31,620 bases of DNA from a virus. Below the pieces are notes generated by a model, which saw only the letters and a program-made list of their open reading frames with translations, had not been told where the DNA came from and did no database searches. The stretch lies in the IMG/VR virus record IMGVR_UViG_3300032287_000417, positions 1 to 31,620 of that record. One strand, written 5' to 3'. Both the position numbers and the translations under genes were made by a program. Below are positions 9,202 through 17,851 of the stretch, piece by piece. Position 1 is the stretch's first letter. Each line of letters opens with the position of its first letter.

Positions 9202-11225
9202 TGGCTTCAAAAGATTTTGAAGAGTGGCTCAGTGGCCAGCCTCACAAGCGTGATGAAAAAGTACCTACTGGATTTAAGAAGAATACTCTTAAGTATCTTG
9301 TTCCTAGTGGAGTAAAGACCTGGGGCGATTGGTATGACCTAGCCAAGATTATTCCTGATTTTGAAAAGCCACAAGAAAAGAAGCCAGCCAAGGCTAAGGC
9401 TGAAACAGCTCCTGCTAAGTCTGAGGAAGAAAAATACCGTGGAAGCCTTGAACGCCAAAAGGATAAATGGGACGAGCAAATTGGCATTTGGCTTAAAGGC
9501 AACTGGATTAATCCAGGAGAAGATGAAGCCGACATTGTTAGAAGAAATGCTGAAGGTCTTGAAGAAAGATATGGAAATATAAAAAAGAGACTTCTAAAAA
9601 ACCCAGAAAGTCTTGAACTAGCTTACGAACTTAGATACATAAAGTATCAATTTGACGTTGCAAGACGAGTCGCAAAGGCATATAAACTTTCTTCAGAAAG
9701 AATTAAATACGAAGACAATATTAGATACAATGAAGACAAATTGTCTGCACTTGAAAACGCTGGAGAGGGCAACACCCCAGAAGCAGAAAAAATTAAGCGT
9801 CAGCTTGCACGTTCTAGAGCTGCATTAATTCCGGCTAAAGAAGCTCAGGAAGCTTTTGATCCTAAATTTCGACCAGGCACTGTTAAAGAAACAAAGGTTT
9901 CTGTGCCTAAAGAAAGTTCAGGAAACTTTACTAACGAAGATGGACTCTTTGTTAAAGATGGCAAGCCTTATACCGGTCAGTACGTTATGGTTGTTGATGG
10001 CAAGACTCGTAGCTATCAAGTAAAAGACGGTATTGTTCCGACTGGAACTTACACAGTTTACAATCCAAATGGAACTACAAAGACTTTTAACTTTGAGAAT
10101 AAAGAAGTAAAGTCAGAGACAGCTACCTCTCCAACAGGTCCTACCGGACCTACGGGTCCTACAGGCCCTACTGGACCTACAACCACAACAAGTGCAACTA
10201 GCGCTACAAAGTCTACCGGAGCTACAAGTCCTAAAACGCCTAAAGTACCAACTGCACCAAAGCAGACTGCAGCAGAGCGCAGAGCAGAAGGACTTGACTT
10301 AGGCGCTGGTGTTGATAAAGATTTTACTCTTCCTGAAACTATCTTTAATAACGTACCAAGCCTAAAGAAATTGCTTGCGGATTACTCTAATCCAAAAATC
10401 AATATGTCTGATGCGGAATTTCTCAAGAAGCTTCGTAGCGATCCTTGGTACACCAAAAACTCGATGGCTATTAAGAACCGTTATGTTCAGTTCTATAACT
10501 ATCAAGACTTGGTGAAGTCTGGTCAAGCTCAGGGAACAACCCAGTACGAGCAAGACATTGCAATCTTAGAACGTAAGCTTGCAGATAAGGCTCGCGCTGC
10601 AGGTTCAGGACTAGCATCAGACCCAACTGCTCTTCGTAAAGCAGCTGAGAATATGTACATTACCAACGTTGGTATTGACGATGCTATGACTACAGACTTC
10701 ATTGCTGCAGCTATTCGTCCTATCGGATCAGTAATTGCTGGCGTAGGCACAGAAGGATACTCAGGTCAAGCTCTTAAGGACTATCAAGCTATCCAAAGTA
10801 TTGCTAAAGCTAATGGATTCAAGATCAGCGATGTACTACCTGGTGGACAGAATGAACTTCAAGTTCTACAAGGACTTGCTAAGGGAACTATTGACCCAGA
10901 CCGTTTAGCCCAAGATGCACGCAAGCTTGCAGCTCAAGGTCAACCACAATATGTACGCGACCTATTAGGTCAGGGCTACAACCTTGACCAGGTCTATGCA
11001 CCTTACAAGCAGACTATGGCTTCTATCTTAGAGGTTAACCCAGATGAGATTGATCTCAATGACCAGACTCTTCGTTCTGCTATTACCGACAAGGGCGATA
11101 TGAATATCTTTGACTTTAAGAAAAACCTTAAAGCAGATAAGCGTTGGCAGTACACAGAGAATGCTCGTGAAGAAGTATCGAATGTCGCACTTAAAGTCCT
11201 TCGTGACTTTGGATTCCAGGGGTAG
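9201..11225 (+). CDS. Large virion-block protein with internal collagen-like linker
   Basis: 674 aa, ATG overlapping the previous stop by one base. Regions visible: a charged helical N-terminus (1-220, with a Lys/Ala/Glu-rich stretch at 55-80); a beta-rich module at about 245-300 (GLFVKDGKPYTGQYVMV, MORN-like); five collagen-like Gly-Pro-Thr triplets at 312-327; a Thr/Ser/Lys linker; and a helical C-terminal half. The latter contains SDAEFLKKLRSDPWYTKN at about 403-420, which recurs in modified form in the next gene, and ends with a conserved-looking block (LLGQGYNLDQVYAPYKQTM onward). I associate this C-terminal pattern with large unannotated actinophage virion proteins. Function unknown; an internal/ejection protein is inferred from position. 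Confidence 0.75.
   Translation: MASKDFEEWLSGQPHKRDEKVPTGFKKNTLKYLVPSGVKTWGDWYDLAKIIPDFEKPQEKKPAKAKAETAPAKSEEEKYRGSLERQKDKWDEQIGIWLKGNWINPGEDEADIVRRNAEGLEERYGNIKKRLLKNPESLELAYELRYIKYQFDVARRVAKAYKLSSERIKYEDNIRYNEDKLSALENAGEGNTPEAEKIKRQLARSRAALIPAKEAQEAFDPKFRPGTVKETKVSVPKESSGNFTNEDGLFVKDGKPYTGQYVMVVDGKTRSYQVKDGIVPTGTYTVYNPNGTTKTFNFENKEVKSETATSPTGPTGPTGPTGPTGPTTTTSATSATKSTGATSPKTPKVPTAPKQTAAERRAEGLDLGAGVDKDFTLPETIFNNVPSLKKLLADYSNPKINMSDAEFLKKLRSDPWYTKNSMAIKNRYVQFYNYQDLVKSGQAQGTTQYEQDIAILERKLADKARAAGSGLASDPTALRKAAENMYITNVGIDDAMTTDFIAAAIRPIGSVIAGVGTEGYSGQALKDYQAIQSIAKANGFKISDVLPGGQNELQVLQGLAKGTIDPDRLAQDARKLAAQGQPQYVRDLLGQGYNLDQVYAPYKQTMASILEVNPDEIDLNDQTLRSAITDKGDMNIFDFKKNLKADKRWQYTENAREEVSNVALKVLRDFGFQG
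10131..10181 (+). repeat. Short collagen-like (Gly-Pro-Thr) repeat in coding sequence
   Basis: Five consecutive Gly-Pro-Thr triplets (protein residues about 311-327) lie between a beta-rich module and a helical half of the 674-aa protein. The codons vary (ggt/gga/ggc, cct/cca, aca/acc/acg/act), so the repeat is kept at protein level rather than by recent DNA slippage. Confidence 0.85.
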
Positions 11226-11229
11226 TTAA

Positions 11230-12393
11230 ATGGCAACTTATGAAGATAACTTTTCTAATCCAATTACCAGCCAATACGACCCACGTATAGCAGAGAACGA
11301 CCCAGCTGCTGCACAAACTGGCAGAGTAGATAGCGCTGGAAATGTTGTAGAATTTAACCCTGAAATGGTTGGTATGTTTTCAGGAAAGAATCGTCCTAAA
11401 GAGCCTGCTCCAACGTACCAGTCTACTTACACCGATCCCGCAACTGGCGACATCATAGATATCTACAGTGACGGAACAGAGAAGGTTCGTAAATCAGGAA
11501 CTGTTAAGCGCGATGCTGAGTTAGCGGCAAAGACTGCTGCAGCAGATAAAGCTCGTGAAGGTCAATCAGCTTACGACATTTTGTTTAACAAATTTAACCA
11601 GTATGGATTAGGTAGCCTAGTAGAACCTCTTAAGAAATATATAGTAGCAGGAACATCAGATGCTGAATTTACTATGTTACTTCGTGATACAGATGCTTAC
11701 AAGAAGCGCTTTGCAGCTAACGCTCAGCGTGTAGCTAAGGGACTTACAGCACTAGATGAAGCTTCTTATATTGGACTAGAAGACCAGTACCAGAATGTTA
11801 TGCGCCAGTACGGACTTCCTGAAAGCTATTGGAAGAAGGACGCAATGGGAACCCAGGAAGGGTTTACCAAGTTTCTTGCCAACGATGTTTCTGCAGCTGA
11901 AGTAGAAGGTCGCATACAAGAAGCAGCAGACATACTAGATAAGTCTCCGTCCCAGTACCTAGATGCTCTTAAGAACTTCTATCCAGAGATTCAACGTGGC
12001 GACCTTATGGCTTATGTCCTTGATCCAACAAATGGTATCAAGCAGATTCAGTCAAAGGTTGGCGCAGCTAAGATTGGTGGCGAGTATCTTCGTGCAGGAC
12101 TTGGCGCAAGTCAAGGACGTGCTGAGGAACTACAGCGTGAAGGAGTTACCGCAGAGGCTGCTCGTACCGGAGCGCAGGCAATTAAGGAAAATGCCCAGCG
12201 AGGAAGCGAGCTATCAGCTATCTACGGTCAAGGTGGATATGGACAAGAAGATGTTGAAGCTGAGGTCTACAACCTTGGAAATGCAGCTGAAGCCAAGAAG
12301 AAGCGTGAAAAGTTAAGAGGACTTCAAGAGGCCTCCTTTAGCGCCAAATCAGGAGTAGGAGTTCTCGACGCAAATCGAGGCGGTACCTACTAA
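11230..12393 (+). CDS. Virion-block protein sharing a motif with the preceding 674-aa protein
   Basis: 387 aa, ATG 4 bases after the previous stop. The N-terminus (1-90) is Pro/Asp/Thr-rich with a small beta hairpin-like stretch (ATGDIIDIYSDGTEKV). From about 115 it is helical. SDAEFTMLLRDTDAYKKRF at 143-161 matches the spacing and key residues of the segment near 403-420 of the preceding protein (SDAEF, LR, D, Y, basic pair), suggesting a shared module. The C-terminus is Ala/Glu/Lys-rich helix (250-360) ending in a Gly-rich tail. It is the last gene before a 122-base gap. Likely the same sub-assembly as its neighbours; no enzymatic residues identified. Confidence 0.75.
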   Translation: MATYEDNFSNPITSQYDPRIAENDPAAAQTGRVDSAGNVVEFNPEMVGMFSGKNRPKEPAPTYQSTYTDPATGDIIDIYSDGTEKVRKSGTVKRDAELAAKTAAADKAREGQSAYDILFNKFNQYGLGSLVEPLKKYIVAGTSDAEFTMLLRDTDAYKKRFAANAQRVAKGLTALDEASYIGLEDQYQNVMRQYGLPESYWKKDAMGTQEGFTKFLANDVSAAEVEGRIQEAADILDKSPSQYLDALKNFYPEIQRGDLMAYVLDPTNGIKQIQSKVGAAKIGGEYLRAGLGASQGRAEELQREGVTAEAARTGAQAIKENAQRGSELSAIYGQGGYGQEDVEAEVYNLGNAAEAKKKREKLRGLQEASFSAKSGVGVLDANRGGTY

Positions 12394-12403
12394 ATAAAGC
12401 CTG

Positions 12404-12427
12404 CCACTAGAACCACCGGCCTAGTGG
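12404..12427 (+). other. Stem-loop upstream of scaffold/capsid genes (first)
   Basis: A perfect 7-base inverted repeat, CCACTAG and CTAGTGG, is separated by 10 bases. It lies 10 bases after the stop of the 387-aa gene, in the largest gap of the late operon. No T-tract follows, so it is not a standard terminator. It may be an RNA processing or stability element, or an operator. Confidence 0.5.
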
Positions 12428-12454
12428 AGTGATAACAACACCGGTAGTAGAAGC

Positions 12455-12479
12455 CATACAGAATCCCCAAAACTGTATG
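12455..12479 (+). other. Stem-loop upstream of scaffold/capsid genes (second)
   Basis: A perfect 7-base inverted repeat, CATACAG and CTGTATG, encloses an 11-base A/C-rich loop. It lies 36 bases before the scaffold start codon, in the same 122-base gap as the first stem-loop. No T-tract follows it and I see no convincing promoter boxes in the gap. It could shape the 5' end of the capsid message. Confidence 0.5.
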
Positions 12480-12515
12480 AGGTCTGCGATTAACTAAACG
12501 AATGGGAGATGGACT

Positions 12516-12983
12516 ATGTCCAATTTCGAGTACGAGGACGACGAAGACGATTACACAAGCGAATCGAATGATCTCGTCAAACAGTTGCGTAAAGCAAACA
12601 AGCAGAAGGAAAAAGAACTAGCTGAGCTTAAGGCACAGTTTGGTGAAGTTTCCAAAGCACAGCGTGAACGAAACATTAAAGACGTTCTCGAATCTCGTGG
12701 AGTGAATAGCAAAATTGCTAAATTCATTCCAACGGACATTGACCCAACTGAGGAGTCATTGTCTAAGTGGTTAGACGATAATGGAGATGTCTTCGGATTC
12801 TCTGCCACTGAACCTACCAACCAGCCAGCTGTTGACCCAGCTCAAGCTGCAGCATATAAGCGTATGAATAGTGTTACTGAGCAAGGGCTAACGCCTGATG
12901 CTTCAGATGACCTTATGCGTCGCCTTATGTCTGCTAATTCGAAAGAAGAGCTTGACGAAGTTATCAGAATGTCTGGACTCTAA
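12516..12983 (+). CDS. Scaffolding-like protein
   Basis: 155 aa. ATG preceded by GGGAGATGGACT. Scaffolding proteins template capsid assembly and then leave; they are small, acidic and helical and are encoded directly before the major capsid gene, as here. The N-terminus is very acidic (EYEDDEDDYTSE, residues 5-16), followed by a Lys/Glu coiled coil at about 20-50 (LVKQLRKANKQKEKELAELK), then a region with Pro/Asp and an amphipathic C-terminal helix (SKEELDEVIRMSGL). The composition and order match the family, which has no diagnostic motif. Alternative: a capsid-assembly protease or decoration protein, for which there is no evidence. Confidence 0.8.
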   Translation: MSNFEYEDDEDDYTSESNDLVKQLRKANKQKEKELAELKAQFGEVSKAQRERNIKDVLESRGVNSKIAKFIPTDIDPTEESLSKWLDDNGDVFGFSATEPTNQPAVDPAQAAAYKRMNSVTEQGLTPDASDDLMRRLMSANSKEELDEVIRMSGL

Positions 12984-13008
12984 ACCTAACCGAAAGGCAA
13001 CAACCTAA

Positions 13009-13938
13009 ATGGCAATTCCAGGTGGAACACTCACCGGTACATCCGCTATTAGCAACTTGGTGCAAACAGCGTACGATCAGTACGTTCGTATGGCACTTCG
13101 TAGCATTCCAGTAATGCGCGCTCTTGCAGATGTCAAGCCGGTTCAACAGGCGATGCCAGGTTCATCAGTTGTATTCTCAATCTACTCAGACCTCGCTCAG
13201 GCGACAACGACTTTGACAGAAGCATCAGATGTATCTTCAATCGCTCTCGGTAATCCAAATCAGATTACTGTAACACTCAACGAGTACGGCTCAGCCGTAA
13301 CAACAACTAAGAAGCTCAATATGACTTCTTTCAACGATGTTGACGCAGCTCTTGCTGACATCATCGCATACAACGCTGCAGATTCTATTGACGCAGTAGT
13401 TGCATCTGTTCTTACTTCTGGTACGAACATCATCTACGCAGGTACAGCAACAACAACTAACACAATCACTTCAGCAATGAAGATGAGCGTGCAGGACATC
13501 CGTGAGGCTGTCACAGAACTTCGCACAAACAAGGCGCTTCCACGCATTGGCGAGCTTTATGCTGCATACCTTCACCCACGTCAGACTGCTGACCTCCGTG
13601 CTGAAACTGGCACAGGCGGATTCCAGGCTCTCACACAGTACGTAGACCGCACACCATTCGTGGCTGGTGCAGTCGGAGTTATCGAAGGCGCATTCGTCGT
13701 CGAGACACCACGCGTACCATTCGCAGCTAACTCAGGATCAGTCAACGTCTACAAGGCAGTTGTAGCTGGTCGTGAAGCACTTGCTGAAGCACAGGGACAA
13801 GACATCTCAACAGTTGTCGGTCCACAGATTGACGCATTGCGTCGTTACCACACAATCGGTTGGTACTACTTCGGTGGATTCAACCTATTGCGTACATCGG
13901 CTCTTTACCAGATCCAGACTGCAGCAACAAACGGTTAA
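13009..13938 (+). CDS. Major capsid protein, N4-gp56-like
   Basis: 309 aa, HK97-fold type by family recognition. The N-terminus (ALRSIPVMRALADVKPVQQ) and the pattern at 65-110, with Thr-rich strands then ITVTLNEYGSAVTTTKKLN and an Ala/Asp helix (ADIIAYNAADSIDAVV), match the N4-gp56 family of major capsid proteins. A further helix (VQDIREAVTELR) precedes LYAAYLHPRQTADLR, as expected for the spine/P-domain region. The codon choice is regular and C-rich compared with neighbours (many atc, gac, tac), which fits a highly expressed gene. The only purine-rich ribosome site (AAAGG, 12993-12997) is 11 bases from the ATG, an unusually long spacing. Confidence 0.85.
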   Translation: MAIPGGTLTGTSAISNLVQTAYDQYVRMALRSIPVMRALADVKPVQQAMPGSSVVFSIYSDLAQATTTLTEASDVSSIALGNPNQITVTLNEYGSAVTTTKKLNMTSFNDVDAALADIIAYNAADSIDAVVASVLTSGTNIIYAGTATTTNTITSAMKMSVQDIREAVTELRTNKALPRIGELYAAYLHPRQTADLRAETGTGGFQALTQYVDRTPFVAGAVGVIEGAFVVETPRVPFAANSGSVNVYKAVVAGREALAEAQGQDISTVVGPQIDALRRYHTIGWYYFGGFNLLRTSALYQIQTAATNG

Positions 13939-13956
13939 TCATAGTTGATTGACGCG

Positions 13957-13980
13957 GTGGCAGGGGGCAACCCCTGTCAC
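13957..13980 (+). other. GNRA-loop hairpin after the capsid gene
   Basis: A 10-base-pair stem (one G-U pair) is closed by a GCAA tetraloop, beginning 19 bases after the capsid stop. The arms start GTGGCAGGGG and end CCCCTGTCAC. The following sequence (TGAGTAAGTTCACTAAGG) has no T-run, so efficient intrinsic termination is unlikely. A 3'-end stabiliser, processing site or partial terminator is more plausible. Confidence 0.7.
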
Positions 13981-14005
13981 TGAGTAAGTTCACTAAGGAG
14001 AACTA

Positions 14006-14332
14006 ATGGCATATATGGCAACAACACCTTGGGAGTATCAGACCTGGGGCGCAGGTAAACCTTGGCCTGATAAGTACTCACGTCTAGCAGGACGTCCTAT
14101 TACAGGTGGTACTTATGATGGTGAGATTAACCCTTACCTAACCGACATTGCACGTGGTGCTACATTCATTGTCAACGGATCTACTGTAGAAGTTACACTG
14201 TATCCTTATCAGGATGACTTGTATAACGCAGACTGGTACGTCTTGGGTGGGCATACACAAGAGATAACAGACGCGCAGGCTGCAGTTCTTATTGCAGCAG
14301 GCTACGGAGATTACGTGGAGCCAATCGTATGA
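14006..14332 (+). CDS. Hypothetical protein, possible head-completion or decoration protein
   Basis: 108 aa, ATG preceded by AAGGAGAACTA, a strong ribosome binding site. The sequence is Tyr/Gly/Asp/Thr-rich and looks beta-structured, with WYVLGGHTQEITDAQAAVLIAAGYGDYV at the C-terminus. It is the first gene after the capsid, where decoration or head-tail joining proteins usually lie. I recognise no family. The next gene overlaps it by 4 bases (ATGA). The role is positional inference only. Confidence 0.72.
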   Translation: MAYMATTPWEYQTWGAGKPWPDKYSRLAGRPITGGTYDGEINPYLTDIARGATFIVNGSTVEVTLYPYQDDLYNADWYVLGGHTQEITDAQAAVLIAAGYGDYVEPIV

Positions 14333-14589
14333 CATTACATAGAATTCAAACACACCCAGTAGAAGTAGAAGGTTGCTTCGGGTGCAAGGTAGGAAGCCTC
14401 CAGCTATCAGTAGGAGATGCACGTCACGATGGAGTGATGAGCGCTAAGGCGCACGACAAGGAACTGGGTTCATACTACGACGCTTTGCGTCAGGGAGTAG
14501 AGCCAGTATCTACAAGAACAAAAGATATTGAGGCAGCAGTCCGTTTATCAAATGATACCGGTGTTGCTTTCAACGCTAACGCACTATAA
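14329..14589 (+). CDS. Small protein with CxxC motif
   Basis: 86 aa, starting in an ATGA overlap with the preceding stop. The N-terminus reads HPVEVEGCFGCKVGSLQLS, a Cys-x-x-Cys motif (residues 16 and 19) in a pattern I have seen in small actinophage proteins near capsid genes, though I cannot name the family. The remainder is charged and helical (MSAKAHDKELGSYYDALRQG) and ends FNANAL. With only two cysteines, a zinc site would need a second subunit or other ligands. Unknown function. Confidence 0.7.
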   Translation: MTLHRIQTHPVEVEGCFGCKVGSLQLSVGDARHDGVMSAKAHDKELGSYYDALRQGVEPVSTRTKDIEAAVRLSNDTGVAFNANAL

Positions 14590-14604
14590 ACAAGGAGAAA
14601 CAAA

Positions 14605-14766
14605 ATGGCAGATAAGGGCGACAAGTCACAATCAACTGACTTCGTACCATTCGATAGAGTATCAAAGGGTGGGATTCCTGCCTCTATGCCTATCGGTGGA
14701 GTACCAGTAGTAGCATCAGCATCAAAGGCAACTTTCGCTGGTGGCAAGAAATCGGTGAGCAAGTAA
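14605..14766 (+). CDS. Miniprotein of capsid-tail interval
   Basis: 53 aa. Starts 15 bases after the previous stop with an AAGGAGAAACAAA ribosome binding site just before ATG. The product has a hydrophilic start, a short Pro/Gly/Val-rich middle (GGIPASMPIGGVPVVASAS) and a Lys-rich end. No cysteines or clear fold. Its stop overlaps the next ATG (TAATG), so it is part of a coupled chain of three very small genes. Confidence 0.68.
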   Translation: MADKGDKSQSTDFVPFDRVSKGGIPASMPIGGVPVVASASKATFAGGKKSVSK

Positions 14767-14879
14767 TGTGCGCTGTATGCGGTTGCGGTTACGCAACATA
14801 TGACGATCTTGAAACAGGCGCTGGCAAGGGTGAGATGGAATGGAAGAATGAACTCACCGAGAAGTCAGAAGCCGAATAA
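14766..14879 (+). CDS. 37-aa Cys-rich micropeptide
   Basis: 37 aa. Starts on the last base of the preceding stop (TAATG) and ends on the next start (TAATG). The N-terminus MCAVCGCGY holds three cysteines (Cys-x-x-Cys-x-Cys) and is followed by an acidic/Lys-rich tail. A metal-binding knuckle that may need dimerisation is possible. Perfect start-stop overlaps on both sides make a chance frame unlikely. Function unknown. Confidence 0.62.
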   Translation: MCAVCGCGYATYDDLETGAGKGEMEWKNELTEKSEAE

Positions 14880-15058
14880 TGGCACCGAAGAAGCATCCAG
14901 GATTCAAGGCAGTACAGAAGAAAGTTGCTGCCAAGCAAGGTGTCTCGATGGAACGTGCGGGTGCGATAGTTGCTGCGGGTGCGAGGAAAGCATCCCCAGC
15001 TGCGATTAAGAAGAACCCAGCATTGAAGAAAGTATCAGGCGTTAAGAAAGGTAAGTAA
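14879..15058 (+). CDS. 59-aa basic helical miniprotein
   Basis: 59 aa, coupled at both ends by one-base TAATG overlaps. Strongly basic. The pattern HPGFKAVQKKVAAKQG, then AGAIVAAGARKAS, then NPALKKVSG recurs, as far as I recall, in small unnamed proteins of many tailed phages, usually near other tiny structural-region genes. Two amphipathic Ala/Lys helices are likely. It could bind nucleic acid or be packaged; that is inference from charge. Confidence 0.7.
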   Translation: MAPKKHPGFKAVQKKVAAKQGVSMERAGAIVAAGARKASPAAIKKNPALKKVSGVKKGK

Positions 15059-15360
15059 TGGCAACTCCAGCGTGGCAAAGAGCAGAAGGTAAAAACCCTA
15101 AAGGTGGGCTTAATGCTAAGGGACGTGCTAGTGCTAAGGCACAAGGCTCTAACTTAAAGCCACCAGTGAAAGCTGGTGATAACCCACGTAGAGCAAGTTT
15201 CCTTGCGCGTATGGGTAACGCACCAGGGCCAGAGAGAAAACCTAACGGTGACCCAACACGTTTGTTGTTATCACTACAAGCGTGGGGTGCATCCAGTAAA
15301 GCAGATGCTAAGAAAAAAGCAGCAGCTATTTCTAAGCGTAATCAAACAAAGAAGAAGTGA
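15058..15360 (+). CDS. Small basic protein, resembles DUF6321-type proteins
   Basis: 100 aa, starting on the last base of the previous stop. The pattern WQRAEGKNPKGGLNAKGR, then LKPPVKAGDNPRRASFLARM, then PTRLLLSLQAWGASSKADA is a conserved small-protein family that I believe is catalogued as DUF6321 and is common in phages; the DUF number is from memory and should be checked. It is Lys/Arg/Gly-rich and ends in a poly-Lys tail. The family has no established function to my knowledge. It sits in the capsid-to-tail interval with other basic miniproteins. Confidence 0.78.
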   Translation: MATPAWQRAEGKNPKGGLNAKGRASAKAQGSNLKPPVKAGDNPRRASFLARMGNAPGPERKPNGDPTRLLLSLQAWGASSKADAKKKAAAISKRNQTKKK

Positions 15361-15370
15361 GGTGGAGTAG

Positions 15371-15660
15371 GTGCCATTAGGAATATACGGGTCAACACTC
15401 AATGACGAACTCAATCGTCTAGCTAACGGTGGCACCTACCCTGCTATCCAACTTTACAAGGACCAGGCAGGGGCAGCTCAAGCTTGGGCTGCAGCTAGGT
15501 CAGTATCGCTAGGTACCATTACGGATCTAGTAGGTGTGCTTAATCTTATTAACGGTGTTACAGACCGCAAGCTATTCTTAGATGTAGCAGGTGTATGTAA
15601 TTCACTAGCTGGTACTACACAGCTTGAGCCAGCGGCAGCTCTACGACAGGTGGCTTCGTA

Positions 15661-15661
<1 letters not shown>
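15371..15661 (+). CDS. Hypothetical structural-region protein
   Basis: 96 aa from GTG, with GGTGGAG three bases before the start. Residues 25-50 are Ala/Gln-rich helix (YKDQAGAAQAWAAARS), followed by helices containing ITDLVGVLNLINGV and LDVAGVCNSLAG. There is no membrane-type segment. It overlaps the next ATG by one base. The short helical protein and its position before a beta-sandwich protein would suit a connector or chaperone, but I recognise no family. Confidence 0.68.
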
Positions 15662-16910
<1,249 letters not shown>

Positions 16911-16920
16911 GAGATAACTA

Positions 16921-17226
16921 ATGCCACAAACATCGAAAGCTCTTTATCGGGGCGCTGCATCAACGACTGTAACTACTACGTTATATACCGTGCCAGCTTC
17001 AACAACAACTGTTGTGACTGACATTCTGGTAGCTAACACTGCAGGTACAGCGGGATCATTTACCTTGTACCTCAACGGTACAATCATTGCCAACACAGTA
17101 ACCGTTGGAGCATACGACACAACCGTTATTCCACTCAAGCAAGTACTTGCAACCACTCAGACTATTCAAGGCGGAGCATCTGCCACAACAATAAACTTCT
17201 CCATCTCAGGTGTGGAGATTTCCTAA
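16921..17226 (+). CDS. Small beta-rich fibre-region protein
   Basis: 101 aa, ATG preceded by AGGAGATAACTA. Thr/Val/Ala-rich with alternating strands (STTVTTTLYTVP, TTTVVTDILVANTAG, SFTLYLNGTIIAN, TINFSISGVEIS), indicating a compact beta-sandwich. The sequence type (LYTVPASTTTVVTDILVANT) is common in small phage head or tail accessory proteins. It lies between the collagen-like fibre and the paralogous receptor-binding-type set; a fibre cap or decoration role is only positional inference. Confidence 0.72.
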   Translation: MPQTSKALYRGAASTTVTTTLYTVPASTTTVVTDILVANTAGTAGSFTLYLNGTIIANTVTVGAYDTTVIPLKQVLATTQTIQGGASATTINFSISGVEIS

Positions 17227-17850
17227 GTGGCCAATAACAATCAGATTTACAAGATGAGTAATGCGGGTGGCTTTAAGAGCCTTAACCGCTATTACGATAT
17301 GTTGGCTGGCAATACTGTGTGGAACCCTTGGGAGCCGCAGGGTGCCTATGATGCTTTGGCTACAGTTACTGTGCCATCAGGTGGCGCTGCATCTGTAACA
17401 TTTGCTGGCATTCCAACTACCTATAAGCATTTGCAGATTCGTATGATGGCTCGTTCAACAGTAGCTGGTTCAGAAGATTCAGTGCTTATGCGATTTAACG
17501 CAGACACCGGATCTAACTACAGCTATCATTTCTTGTTTGGAAATGGCTCATCTGCTAACGCATCTGCTACAAGTAGCGCGGCATTTATATATCCTTGGGC
17601 AATACCTGGTGCAACCTTTGCAAGTAACGCTTTTGGAGTTCAAATAATGGATATTCTTGATTACGCAAATACTAGCAAGAATAAAACAACTAGAAATTTT
17701 GCTGGCTATGATGACAACTCAACAGGCGGAAGAATAGCTTTTACATCTGGCGCTTGGTACAACACTAGCGCTGTAACATCTATATCAATTACAGCTGGCA
17801 GTGCAAACATTGCTCAATACTCTTCTTTTGCTTTATATGGGGTAAAATAA
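17227..17850 (+). CDS. Receptor-binding-type beta protein, paralogue 1 of 3
   Basis: 207 aa from GTG, immediately after the previous stop; GGAG lies about 9 bases upstream. Residues 1-38 are a unique N-terminus with NRYYDML and WNPWEPQGAYDALAT, plausibly the attachment part. From about 40 onward it is clearly homologous to the next two genes: AASVTFAGIPTTYKHLQIRMMARST, a middle NTSKNKTTRN region, WYNTSAVTSISIT and the ending SSFALYG. This domain is beta-rich, Asn/Ser/Thr/Tyr-rich and resembles surface-exposed phage adhesins. The gene is richer in AT and in aga/aat codons toward its 3' end than the capsid genes, as expected for fast-evolving tips. Confidence 0.75.
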   Translation: MANNNQIYKMSNAGGFKSLNRYYDMLAGNTVWNPWEPQGAYDALATVTVPSGGAASVTFAGIPTTYKHLQIRMMARSTVAGSEDSVLMRFNADTGSNYSYHFLFGNGSSANASATSSAAFIYPWAIPGATFASNAFGVQIMDILDYANTSKNKTTRNFAGYDDNSTGGRIAFTSGAWYNTSAVTSISITAGSANIAQYSSFALYGVK

Positions 17851-17851
17851 T

